Positions 37,057-45,342 of a stretch of DNA of 64,000 bases are shown in pieces. The position numbers were made by a program, and so were the translations under genes. This DNA comes from Sphingobacterium deserti (GTDB lineage Bacteria > Bacteroidota > Bacteroidia > Sphingobacteriales > Sphingobacteriaceae). The stretch spans positions 1 through 64,000 of the forward strand of contig NZ_JJMU01000004.1 of assembly GCF_000757725.1 (NCBI RefSeq). The letters run 5' to 3'. Below the pieces are notes generated by a model. It searched no databases and was not told the DNA's origin. It saw only the letters and a list, made by a program, of their open reading frames with translations. Position 1 is the stretch's first letter, and each line of letters begins with the position of its first letter.

Positions 37057-37956
37057 TTTTGCCAATGCTACAAACTGCCGAATGCGATTTTGAATATCCG
37101 CCTGCGACAAATTTTGAAGCTTTTGCGTTCCAAATTCTTCTACACAAAAGGAAGCTAATGCAGATCCATAGATGATCGCATTTTTCATGTTTGTAAAATT
37201 GACGGATTTAACTTTCGCTAAGTATCCTACAAAGCCGCCCGCGAATGCGTCCCCTGCTCCTGTTGGATCAAAAACATCGGCTAAAGGTAGCGCTGGTGCA
37301 GAGAATACTTGTCCCTCACCAAAAAGTAAAGCACCGTGTTCCCCTTTTTTGATAATTAGGTATTTAGGCCCCATTTGTAAAATGGTATCCGCGGCCTTCA
37401 CTAAAGAGTACTCTCCGGATAGCTGGCGCGCCTCTGCATCGTTGATAGTCAATACATCAACTTTTTTCAGCACTTCTTTCAGGTCGTCCATAGCCACATC
37501 CATCCAAAAATTCATGGTATCCAATACCACTAACTTCGGCTTGCGCTCCAAACGACTTAATGTTTGGATTTGTACTTGTGGCGTTAAATTACCTAACAAT
37601 AGATATTCGCAATCTTGATAAGAAGCGGGAATCTTTGGATCAAAGTCAGCCAAAACATTTAATTCGGTAATTAACGTGTCACGCGTATTCATATCGTTAT
37701 GATACTTGCCAGACCAGAAAAATGTTTTTCCACCTTTGACAATTTCTACACCTTCCACATCAATACTATGCGATTGAATGATCTCTAGATTATCACCAAA
37801 ATCCTCGCCAATAACACTAATCAATTTTACATGATCGTATAGATAAGAGGCTGCTAAACCCGCGAATGTTGCCGCCCCGCCCACTATCTTATCTGTCTTT
37901 CCAAACGGTGTTTCTAACGCGTCGAATGCAACCGTACCAACTATTACTAAACTCAT
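37039..37956 (-). CDS. PfkB-family sugar kinase
   Basis: ATP-dependent carbohydrate or nucleoside kinase of 305 residues from ATG 37956; the longer reading would run into the tRNA-like gene. The start MSLVIVGTVAFDALETPFG and VGGAATFAGLAASYL (about 25-39, the ribokinase G-G motif) and the C-terminal DPTGAGDAFAGGFVG (about 241-255), which holds the catalytic Asp, show the ribokinase fold. The substrate sugar is not evident. It may be transcribed from the same promoter as the tRNA-like gene 53 bp upstream. Confidence 0.9.
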   Translation of the reverse strand: MSLVIVGTVAFDALETPFGKTDKIVGGAATFAGLAASYLYDHVKLISVIGEDFGDNLEIIQSHSIDVEGVEIVKGGKTFFWSGKYHNDMNTRDTLITELNVLADFDPKIPASYQDCEYLLLGNLTPQVQIQTLSRLERKPKLVVLDTMNFWMDVAMDDLKEVLKKVDVLTINDAEARQLSGEYSLVKAADTILQMGPKYLIIKKGEHGALLFGEGQVFSAPALPLADVFDPTGAGDAFAGGFVGYLAKVKSVNFTNMKNAIIYGSALASFCVEEFGTQKLQNLSQADIQNRIRQFVALAKFEISE

Positions 37957-38009
37957 TATCTTCGATTTTTTAGACAAAAAAAAACCGGCTTTCAGCCAGT
38001 AAAAATTAG

Positions 38010-38082
38010 TTCCCAAAGCTGGACTCGAACCAGCGCCTCTCTGATTAATGATCAGATGCTCTACCGCTTGAGCTACTGAGGA
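38010..38082 (-). tRNA. Asn-like tRNA with anticodon AUU, C33 and A73
   Basis: Cloverleaf is clear: D stem GCTC/GAGC, anticodon stem TCTGA/TCAGA, T arm GCTGG/CCAGC with TTCGAGT. The anticodon loop reads TCATTAA, giving anticodon ATT (reads AAU) with C instead of U at position 33. The acceptor TCCTCAG/TTTGGGA has one mismatch and two G-U pairs, and the discriminator is A instead of G. A normal tRNA-Asn (GUU) is at 42499-42572. It may be a diverged duplicate or a pseudogene. Confidence 0.7.
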
Positions 38083-38213
38083 ATTTAATCGTTCAAATAC
38101 CCCGAACCCCTTATAAATAGCAATAGTAAAGGGCTTCAGCGACTGCCGTATTATATTTTCAGGGCAATATTAATGAATATTTTAGACTTTACAAAATTGC
38201 CCTCACTTAACAT

Positions 38214-38516
38214 TTATTGTACGTCTACCGTTTCTTTCACATCGAACGTACATCCGCCACTGCTGGTTACCGTGGCTATTGCCGTATAGGTACCTGCTTG
38301 TGCATAGGTATGTTCTACAGTAGTTCCGGATACAGTTCGCTGTGCACCGTCTCCGAAATTCCATTTGATTGAATTGTTCAATTGCTGCTCGCCAGAATGG
38401 CCTACGGTGAAGCTAACTATCATGGCGTTCTGCGCAGATGTGGAATGCTCAATGTTTGTTAAAAATGATTCCCCTAGACAGTCTACCACACTTTCTTCGG
38501 TTTTACCATATGACAA
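38214..38516 (-). CDS. PKD-domain protein, probably a 5'-truncated remnant
   Basis: About 100 residues from a TTG. The C-terminal 70 residues form one PKD domain (VSFTVGHSGEQQ...IKWNFGDG...VEHTYAQAGTYTAIATV), a beta-sandwich usually found in extracellular proteins. There is no ATG, and the open frame continues a few codons upstream as LVVLGLL-like hydrophobic residues before a stop, as if the signal peptide of a larger gene had been lost. It follows the AlkP-superfamily gene by 5 bp. It could also be a small exported protein started at a rare codon. Confidence 0.5.
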   Translation of the reverse strand: MSYGKTEESVVDCLGESFLTNIEHSTSAQNAMIVSFTVGHSGEQQLNNSIKWNFGDGAQRTVSGTTVEHTYAQAGTYTAIATVTSSGGCTFDVKETVDVQ

Positions 38517-38521
38517 TAGCC

Positions 38522-39433
38522 CTAGAACGACGATTTAAAAACACTGTAAGCCGGTTGACCAACCCACGCTTTGGGTTGCTTAATGTTAAAAATATGCAAG
38601 ATTGTCGAAGCCGTATTCACCGTATTATTGGGATCAGTGATCGTGTGACCGGCTTTAATTCCTGGCCCCACTATACCCCATGGCACCAGCATCTCCTCAA
38701 CAGTCACTCCTCCGTGGCCGTATTCAATCCCGCCATGATCGGATAAAAACATAAAGGTAGTGCTTTTATAAAGGTCAGCCTTTTTTAGTTTCTCCAAAAA
38801 AATACCTATCTGAACGTCGGCCTCTTCGATCGACCTGATGTATTCAGGTGACATCCACTTATGCGCATGCCCGGCGTGGTCCGTATGCACCGAGTATAAA
38901 AATACAACAGACGGATTGTTCTTATTCGCAGCGATGAATTCATAAGCTTTGTCGTAATTCTCGGTGTACGCGTCATTTTTCAGATAGCTGACTTCATCAA
39001 AATATTTGCTATTATACGGGTAAATAAGGTTTAACCAATTGTAGTAAAAGGCTGTCTTTACATTCGCATCTTCGTGTTTCAAAATGGTAAATACGGATGG
39101 GTAATACCCGTCTTCATCTTTTGCTACCCCCGGAAGAATAAACTTGTTCAGAAGCCAATCATTGTTGACCACACCATGTTGCTCTGGCCCACTCCCTGTG
39201 AGGTGGCTTGTCCAATTGGGCAATGTAACAGAAGGCATCACAACTCGAGTTGATTCTGAAACGGAACCCTTGGCCAATAACGCGTCAAGATTAGGCGTTT
39301 TAGCTTGCTTAAACCCCGCTACGGACACGCCGTCTAATGCAATCATAACGACGCGCTTAGGATGTTTGGCGGATACGCTAGCGTAATGCCAAAATGCAAA
39401 TAGCAGACTCAAAAATGTGATTTTAATTTTCAT
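38522..39433 (-). CDS. secreted AlkP-superfamily nucleotide pyrophosphatase/phosphodiesterase
   Basis: Exported type I phosphodiesterase/nucleotide pyrophosphatase of 303 residues with a signal peptide (about 1-22). Metal and catalytic residues are visible: Asp in VVMIALDGVS (about 28-37), the nucleophile Thr in PSVTLPNWTSHLTG (about 63-76), His/Asp in YSVHTDHAGHAHKW (about 181-194) and DH in LSDHGGIEYGHGG. It is compact, as in single-domain members. A PKD fragment follows on the same strand. Confidence 0.9.
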   Translation of the reverse strand: MKIKITFLSLLFAFWHYASVSAKHPKRVVMIALDGVSVAGFKQAKTPNLDALLAKGSVSESTRVVMPSVTLPNWTSHLTGSGPEQHGVVNNDWLLNKFILPGVAKDEDGYYPSVFTILKHEDANVKTAFYYNWLNLIYPYNSKYFDEVSYLKNDAYTENYDKAYEFIAANKNNPSVVFLYSVHTDHAGHAHKWMSPEYIRSIEEADVQIGIFLEKLKKADLYKSTTFMFLSDHGGIEYGHGGVTVEEMLVPWGIVGPGIKAGHTITDPNNTVNTASTILHIFNIKQPKAWVGQPAYSVFKSSF

Positions 39434-39899
39434 AATTTATGAGATTGTGTATGTTCGATAATAAATATGGGTGTTTTATACTTGTAAACAATTATACATT
39501 TTTAATTTATATATACTAAACTTTATTAGTTAATTTTTTATGAAATAAATTATTTTTTTGAAAACGGCATTTCAAGAGCGGTTTCCTATGAGGATTCGAT
39601 ATTTAAAAAATATCTACGTAATGCCCATGTCAGACGAACTTTGTATGGAGCAAACGGATACGGCGCTTTTCCTATACGAAGGGGATATTATGAGGTAGTA
39701 ACAGGATGGTTTGGCGCGCAATTTGAACTTATCCTATTTTTAAATGTTCGTGGTTTGGCCCAGCCTTTTTGGTGAGAATTCAACCGATTGTGGTTTGATT
39801 TTTTTAGATTTGGATCTCAAATGTGTAAGTAAATATTAACATATACTTGCCCTTTACCAACGCGAATAAATGAATAGAAGAGCTCAAATACGGAGGAAA
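39434..39899. other. 466-bp mostly non-coding divergent region
   Basis: AT-rich. One frame is open without a start codon from about 39530 to 39773, and a 36-codon ATG frame lies at 39588-39698; I accept neither. A near-match promoter box TATACTTG (39842-39849) precedes the TPR gene. Confidence 0.5.
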
Positions 39900-42416
39900 A
39901 TGATATTGAAACATAAGATTGGTTATAGTTACTTGAAACCTATTTTTACGGGGATATTTTTGATTTTGTTAATGGATGGATATGCGCAGGAAGAAGAAAA
40001 GCAGCAACCTCCCGTGCGGTCGGCCGAAACACGACCAACAGTTATGGATTCTATCGAAATCGTGCGCGACTATCGTCCGATGTTGGCCGATGCTGTGAAA
40101 ATCCGCAGGAGTCCGGACATGAATATAAATCGCCAAGCGCTGGAGATCGAGCTGCGACAGATCGCCGCAAGCATGTACTTCGCCAGAAACAAATTTAGAG
40201 AGCCTTTTCACAGCCCCTTGCCGCAGAGGTATCCCGACGCTTCGCGCAACAATATTGATAACAACAGGATAGGTATCTTGGCCTACCGCGCAGGCGAATA
40301 TGAAAGAGCGGCTTCCATTTTAAAAAAAGTAAAACCAGCCGATGCTTTTTACCAAAGCTCCATAATTGCTTTGGGTTCTATTGCCTTTGAAACGGGTGAT
40401 AAGCAAGCTGCACGAAGTGCATTTTATAAGGCCTCGATGATGGATTTTGATGAGGAATTAAAGACGGATGCCCTGTTCAACTATGCCAAAACGTTATATA
40501 GCTTGGACTCTGTCCAGGCTGCATTGAAACCGCTTGAGCAGTATCTTGCGCTACGATATCCTAAACGTGATCCTGATGCGGTCAACGCGGAAACCACCGA
40601 AACACGGATGATCGAAGTCCTATCAGGTAACAGCAATTTTCAGGCGGCAGTGTATTTGTTGGAATCATTCAAGGATAGGAGCCAGAATGCTGATGTGGTG
40701 TACCAAAAGATCACCTATTACCGCGGAATGGAGCTTTACAACGAACGGGCTTTCGAAAACAGTATATCGATGTTTATGCGGTCGGAAATGTTTCCGTTTG
40801 ATAAGGAGATGTCAGCCTTGGCCACCTATTGGAAAGCCGAGGCTATGTATGAAGTGCGCAAGTACGGTGAGGCAGTAGAAAACTTCTCCAGATTTCTTCG
40901 GCTGCCCGCCGCGCGAAATACCAAAGTGTATAATTACGCGAACTATGCTTTGGCTTACGCGGCCTTTCGCATAAACAGATACAGCGTCGCGGCCGATCAT
41001 TTCGAGCGATTCTTAGCAACGGAAGAAGGCACTGCTGACGATCGTGTACGCTATGACGTAATCGCTCGTTTAGGAGACTCTTACCTTTCTATGCGCAATT
41101 ATGATCGTGCAAACCAATACTACGACCAGCTTATCAGCAACAAAGCACCTAATCAGGACTATGCGTTGTTTCAACACGGCATTATCCAAGGTCTGCAAGG
41201 CGATAATGAAGCGAAGCTTAACACGCTAAGATCTGTTGTGGAACAATACCCAGGCTCGAATTATGCGGACGACGTGGCGTTTGAGATCCCCTATGTTTAT
41301 TTTACAAGAGGCGAATATGATGCCGCAATCGATGGGCTGCAAACCATGATCAAACAATACCCACGCAGCAGTTACGTTCCAAGGGCACTGATGACTATTG
41401 GGCTTGTCCAATATAATAAAGATGATACCGAAGCCGCCATGGCCACGTTCCAAAAAGTTGTGAAGGAATATGGAACAAGCAGTGAGGCCGCGCAAGCACT
41501 CCTGTCCATTGAGAACATCTATTTGGATCAGGGCGATGCCACGAGCTATATCCACTACGCTACCAGCAGCAATGTCACGGAACTTAGTGCCGCCGAGCAA
41601 GATAACCTAGCGTTCCAGGCAGGCCGTACCCTGTTTTCCAGAGGTAAATATGGCCCCGCTGTAGAAGCCATCAATGCGTATTTTGATAAGTTCCCGAAAC
41701 CAAGGCAAGAGAAGCATGCGCGATATATCCGCGGGGTGAGTTTATACCATACAGGACATCCGGAGGAAGCGCTACACGACCTGAACATTATCCTAAATGA
41801 CTGGACGAGTCCGTATACGGAAAACACGTTGCTGACCGTTGCTGCGTTATATTTGAAATTGAAGCAATATAATGAGGCGATTGTACACCTTAAAAAACTA
41901 GAGCTTAATTCCAATTATAAAGACAACTATGGCTATGCCGTAACGAATTTGATGATCTGCTATTTCGAAATCGGCGATTACGAGCAAATGAATAGGTATG
42001 CAAAATTGATCAGCAACTACGAGCGGGCATCGGACGAGGAAATTGCCACGGCACACCTGTATAAGGCTAAAGCGATGCTACAGACGGGAAACGGAGAATC
42101 TGGCTTGAAAGAACTCAATCTGGCCGCACTGAAAAGCCAAGCGGCCGTTAGTGCCGAGGCGAGATACCGTGTCGGCTTATTGCAGTATGAAAATAAGGAG
42201 TACGACAAAGCGCAAAAGTCGGCATTTGATGTAATCGAAAATATGGATTCACATGATTATTGGGTGGCTAAAAGCTTTATCTTGCTTGCAGACACCTATG
42301 CGCGCAAGGGTGATACTCTTCAGGCCAAAAGCACGCTACAAAGTGTTATTGAAAATTATGAAGAAGATGATGATATCATACCATCAGCAAAAGAGCGTTT
42401 GCGGAAATTAAAATGA
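39900..42416 (+). CDS. large secreted tetratricopeptide-repeat protein
   Basis: An exported protein of 838 residues built mostly of helical TPR units, each with the W-LG-Y-A-P-like spacing (for example FKRAGEYERAASILKKVK, FQHGIIQGLQGDNEAKLNTL, FTRGEYDAAIDGLQTMIKQYP). The signal peptide ends near MDGYAQE. I choose the ATG at 39900 because GGAGG lies 4 nt upstream, a rare clear Shine-Dalgarno in this genome; the ATG at 39870 adds ten basic residues. Similar proteins in Bacteroidota act as scaffolds in envelope complexes. A hairpin follows the stop. Confidence 0.88.
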   Translation: MILKHKIGYSYLKPIFTGIFLILLMDGYAQEEEKQQPPVRSAETRPTVMDSIEIVRDYRPMLADAVKIRRSPDMNINRQALEIELRQIAASMYFARNKFREPFHSPLPQRYPDASRNNIDNNRIGILAYRAGEYERAASILKKVKPADAFYQSSIIALGSIAFETGDKQAARSAFYKASMMDFDEELKTDALFNYAKTLYSLDSVQAALKPLEQYLALRYPKRDPDAVNAETTETRMIEVLSGNSNFQAAVYLLESFKDRSQNADVVYQKITYYRGMELYNERAFENSISMFMRSEMFPFDKEMSALATYWKAEAMYEVRKYGEAVENFSRFLRLPAARNTKVYNYANYALAYAAFRINRYSVAADHFERFLATEEGTADDRVRYDVIARLGDSYLSMRNYDRANQYYDQLISNKAPNQDYALFQHGIIQGLQGDNEAKLNTLRSVVEQYPGSNYADDVAFEIPYVYFTRGEYDAAIDGLQTMIKQYPRSSYVPRALMTIGLVQYNKDDTEAAMATFQKVVKEYGTSSEAAQALLSIENIYLDQGDATSYIHYATSSNVTELSAAEQDNLAFQAGRTLFSRGKYGPAVEAINAYFDKFPKPRQEKHARYIRGVSLYHTGHPEEALHDLNIILNDWTSPYTENTLLTVAALYLKLKQYNEAIVHLKKLELNSNYKDNYGYAVTNLMICYFEIGDYEQMNRYAKLISNYERASDEEIATAHLYKAKAMLQTGNGESGLKELNLAALKSQAAVSAEARYRVGLLQYENKEYDKAQKSAFDVIENMDSHDYWVAKSFILLADTYARKGDTLQAKSTLQSVIENYEEDDDIIPSAKERLRKLK

Positions 42417-42456
42417 GTAATGGGGATTTAAAAACCCCCATTTCACCTTCATAAAA

Positions 42457-42496
42457 GAAAAAAAGCCGTCCCGATGTATCGGTGCGGCTTTTTTTA
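42457..42496. terminator. bidirectional terminator between the TPR gene and tRNA-Asn
   Basis: AAAAAAGCCG / CGGCTTTTTT arms with an inner CCGA/TCGG pair and A- and T-runs on both sides. Confidence 0.8.
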
Positions 42497-42498
42497 AG

Positions 42499-42572
42499 CT
42501 CCTGAAGCTGGGCTCGAACCAGCGACCCTCTGATTAACAGTCAGATGCTCTAACCTGCTGAGCTATTCAGGA
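42499..42572 (-). tRNA. tRNA-Asn (GUU)
   Basis: Perfect acceptor stem TCCTGAA/TTCAGGA and G73, the usual Asn discriminator. The anticodon arm is TCTGA CTGTTAA TCAGA with U33 and anticodon GTT. D and T arms are standard; CCA is not encoded. Confidence 0.96.
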
Positions 42573-42893
42573 ATAGCTAATTTAAAGTAAGCTGGACGCC
42601 TTTTCTAAAGTGATACAAAGATAAAACTTTGATCTGTATCTTCAAATAAAATTTAAAAAAAATGATGGTTCAACCCCTTCCACGCATCCGGCGGGTAAAG
42701 TGTATATGCCTATTAGATTTATTGCTAACGATATGCGTAGCTGAGCGAATAAAAAAATGCTGGACTAACTACCGGGTAAACAGTGAGAAAAGGTGTATGT
42801 GCGTGATCATCTCCTAAACTCCATGAGCATATAGCAAACAAATAAAGGTATCGAAAGGTGAATCGAGAATGCAGGTCGTCGATCGAGACCTGC
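42573..42893. other. 320-bp spacer without a gene
   Basis: Only a short minus-strand frame (42725-42913) that overlaps the next gene and looks accidental. It contains no repeat or RNA. Confidence 0.5.
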
Positions 42894-43391
42894 TTACAGT
42901 TGCGTGACGCCAATATCCCGTAACATATATTTTAAGCGATGGTTACTAGTTAGCATCTTCAAAGGTTGGTTGCTTAATAGAATGAGTACGCCCGTGAAAA
43001 TAAAGGTTTGTTCACCTGGATAGCCAACTGACCAAGGCTTACCCGCTGGAGTAGTATTAAGCGCGCCGCACAACACATCTGAAACCCCCGCCACCCACCA
43101 TAGATCTGGGCTGCTTAAGAAAAGTATTTTTCCATTGTTATCACGAAGGTAGTTGTAAAGCGTTTTCGCGGTAAATGTATCAGCAGAAATCAGGTAAGAT
43201 TTGTTACATTCCTTTATAGACTTTTCAATTTCAGCGCAAGTACGTTGGCGCTCGTCAGCGACACTGCAGAAAAGATAATTATGACGCATGAACGGAAATT
43301 TCAATTTTGACAAAATATGCGAAATCTTCCATTCCAGAGGCAGCGCTTCAAATTCCTCTCGATATTGCTTTAGTCCTATTTTTTCATTCAT
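42894..43391 (-). CDS. hypothetical protein resembling a degenerate AAA/ATP-binding domain
   Basis: A 165-residue cytoplasmic protein. The stretch KTLYNYLRDNNGKILFLSSPDLWWV, then GALNTT and FIFTGVLILLSNQPLKML, resembles the Walker-B to sensor region of phage and plasmid ATPases that read NGKIIVFDDADS...FTGRVIFISN. Here the Walker A loop is replaced (DERQRTCAEIEK) and the acidic Walker B residues read SSPD, so it may be a non-catalytic relative. This is by-eye alignment, not a search. It stands alone near a tRNA with no mobile-element genes beside it. Confidence 0.55.
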   Translation of the reverse strand: MNEKIGLKQYREEFEALPLEWKISHILSKLKFPFMRHNYLFCSVADERQRTCAEIEKSIKECNKSYLISADTFTAKTLYNYLRDNNGKILFLSSPDLWWVAGVSDVLCGALNTTPAGKPWSVGYPGEQTFIFTGVLILLSNQPLKMLTSNHRLKYMLRDIGVTQL

Positions 43392-43821
43392 AAGTTTTAT
43401 TCGATTGGGTTATCAAAGTCCATAAAGTAGACTTTAGAAAATCAAAACGAATATGTACACCCCGCTCTATGTAGAATACGCTGATAAATTGTTAGCATGT
43501 CTCTATCAAATATCAAAGTCGAATGGTATTCGTTCTCGAAGATAAAGAATAACTATTGCATTATTAAAAATATATGGAAATATAAAAAACTACATCCAAC
43601 GCACTGTATTTTCGTGCGAAAGGTGTCTGAGCACAAGTAGCATGAAGGATATTATTGTGCCATGGCGATGTTGAACAACAAAATCTAGACAACAGCGCTG
43701 CGGCGCCAACGTATAGGAAAAGATGTTAAATTTTGTTAAGAAAGATAGACCTGCACACGGATCCCTTAAAAACTGCGTTATAGTTGTAATTCATAATTTA
43801 GGTTAATAATTGGTTAGTAGT
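43392..43821. other. 430-bp non-coding stretch
   Basis: AT-rich, with a 30-codon ATG frame at 43453-43545 that I do not accept. No RNA fold or repeat seen. Confidence 0.5.
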
Positions 43822-43854
43822 AAAAATCCTGAAGTTCCCCGCTTCAGGATTTTT
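43822..43854 (-). terminator. terminator of metB
   Basis: AAAAATCCTGAAG pairs fully with CTTCAGGATTTTT around TTCCCCG; T-runs lie at both ends. It starts 9 nt past the metB stop on the minus strand. Confidence 0.8.
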
Positions 43855-43862
43855 TATATGTA

Positions 43863-45005
43863 TTAATCGCCTAACACCTGTTTTAAGTCAGCAATCAAGT
43901 CATCCACATCCTCAATACCTACAGAGATACGGAGTAGATTATCTACCACGCCTACCCTTTCTCGCGCTTCCTTCGGGATGGAGCCGTGCGTCATTGTTGC
44001 TGGATGATTAATTAGCGATTCTACACCGCCAAGGGATTCTGCTAATGTAAATACTTTAAAACGCGAAGCGATACGAAATGTCTCTTGCAGATCGGCATCG
44101 CTAAGAACTACAGAAATCATTCCTCCGAAATCGCGCATTTGTTTTTCCGCCACATCATGCCCAGGATGGTCCGTAAAGCCCGGCCAATATATTTTTTCGA
44201 TCTTTGGATGAGTTTTCAAAAATTCGGCTATTCGGGCAGCGTTTTCACAATGTGCCTTCATACGCACGTGCAAGGTTTTTAATCCGCGTAGCGCTAAAAA
44301 AGCATCCTGGGGGCCTGGTGTACCTCCCACAGCGTTGTAGAAAAACCAAAGCTGTTTATAGAGTGCTTCATCATTTAACACTAACGCTCCCATAACTACA
44401 TCGGAGTGACCATTTAAATATTTTGTAGCGGAATGCATAACGATATCAGCGCCAAGATCTAGCGGATTTTGTAGATAGGGCGATGCGAACGTGTTGTCCA
44501 CCACATATAAAATGTCGTACTTCTTTGCAATTTTTCCTATAGCCTCTATGTCTGCTAACTTGAGCGTAGGATTTGTTGGTGTTTCTACCCAGATCAACTT
44601 CGTTTTATCGGTCACCGCGTCTTCGAGTGCTTTCAAGTCTGAGGTATCTATAAAAACGAATTTGATTCCATATTGCTCATATACCTTCGTGAAGATTCTA
44701 TAGGATCCCCCATATAAATCATCACCTGTAATCACCTCGTCGCCGGGTTGTAATAAACGCAATACGGTATCTGTCGCTGCCATCCCGCTGGAAAAGGCAA
44801 GGCCAAATTTCCCATTTTCCAGCGCAGCTAGGCAATCTTCCAAAGCTTTCCTGGTCGGATTTGTTCCTCGCGAATACTCATATCCTTTATGCTCTCCAGG
44901 TGAAGATTGCCTGTAGGTAGACGTTTGGTAAATTGGCGTCATGACAGCGCCGGTGGTCGGATCTGCATGTTGTCCTGCATGTATAGCTTTTGTTGCAAAT
45001 TTCAT
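43863..45005 (-). CDS. metB: cystathionine gamma-synthase-type PLP enzyme
   Basis: Trans-sulfuration enzyme of 380 residues, of the Cys/Met metabolism PLP family. The PLP lysine is in MHSATKYLNGHSDVVMGALV (about 190-209), the phosphate-binding region in SSGMAATDTVLRLL (about 68-81), and the substrate carboxylate-binding Arg region in SLGGVESLINHPATMTH. Discrimination from cystathionine gamma-lyase or methionine gamma-lyase is not certain from the sequence; metB is my best call. It is preceded by an AT-rich repeat array rather than a recognisable SAM riboswitch. Confidence 0.88.
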   Translation of the reverse strand: MKFATKAIHAGQHADPTTGAVMTPIYQTSTYRQSSPGEHKGYEYSRGTNPTRKALEDCLAALENGKFGLAFSSGMAATDTVLRLLQPGDEVITGDDLYGGSYRIFTKVYEQYGIKFVFIDTSDLKALEDAVTDKTKLIWVETPTNPTLKLADIEAIGKIAKKYDILYVVDNTFASPYLQNPLDLGADIVMHSATKYLNGHSDVVMGALVLNDEALYKQLWFFYNAVGGTPGPQDAFLALRGLKTLHVRMKAHCENAARIAEFLKTHPKIEKIYWPGFTDHPGHDVAEKQMRDFGGMISVVLSDADLQETFRIASRFKVFTLAESLGGVESLINHPATMTHGSIPKEARERVGVVDNLLRISVGIEDVDDLIADLKQVLGD

Positions 45006-45098
45006 TTTGAAAGTTAAAAAGTAAAAATTAAAAAGTCAAAAATTAAAAAGTTAAAAGTCAAAATTGAAAATTGAAAAGTTAAAAGTGAAAAGTTATAA
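45006..45098. repeat. AT-rich imperfect tandem repeat upstream of metB
   Basis: Units of AAAAGTTAAAAGTC-like 8-11 bp (AAAAGTT, AAAAGTC, AAAATTG, AAAAGTG) repeated about ten times without a strict period. It occupies the metB leader or promoter region. Confidence 0.75.
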
Positions 45099-45342
45099 TG
45101 GAGAAGTCGAAGGCAGATGTACGTTTGGAAAAGTTGGATTTGTAAGCCTTCCGCTCTTAATTTTCGATAAGCCTAAGCGTCTCCCAAATTAAAAATCCAT
45201 GTATACAGCCCTCACAAAATGTGGCCAAAGAACGTTTTTTAAAGGGGGCTGATAACGCAAACGTCTTACATACGCGAGCGTTCAAGTAGGCTATATGTTT
45301 AAGTCGAGCTACGGGATAGCAAAAGGCTAGCTGTGCTATCAA
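45099..45342. other. gap between metB and the NAD-binding gene
   Basis: A 61-codon frame with a TTG start (45157-45342) abuts the upstream stop; I treat it as accidental. No riboswitch seen. Confidence 0.5.

Noticed and set aside
39530-39773. Long start-less open frame and a 36-codon ATG frame (39588-39698) before the TPR gene
   Set aside because: The first has no usable start codon and the second is short and unrecognised; could be a decayed gene, but I cannot support it.
42725-42913. 62-codon minus-strand ORF after the AAA-like gene
   Set aside because: Overlaps the 3' end of the gene upstream and has no recognisable features.
43453-43545. 30-codon ATG frame in the gap before metB
   Set aside because: Too short to support without conservation data.
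42499-43862. Genomic island inserted at tRNA-Asn
   Set aside because: The unusual gene lies on the 5' side of the tRNA, whereas integration normally uses the 3' end; no integrase or att repeat is present.
45157-45342. 61-codon minus-strand ORF upstream of metB
   Set aside because: Needs a TTG start, directly abuts the preceding stop, no ribosome-binding site or family resemblance.
45006-45342. SAM riboswitch before metB
   Set aside because: Looked for because metB is often riboswitch-controlled, but no kink-turn or core motif is visible.
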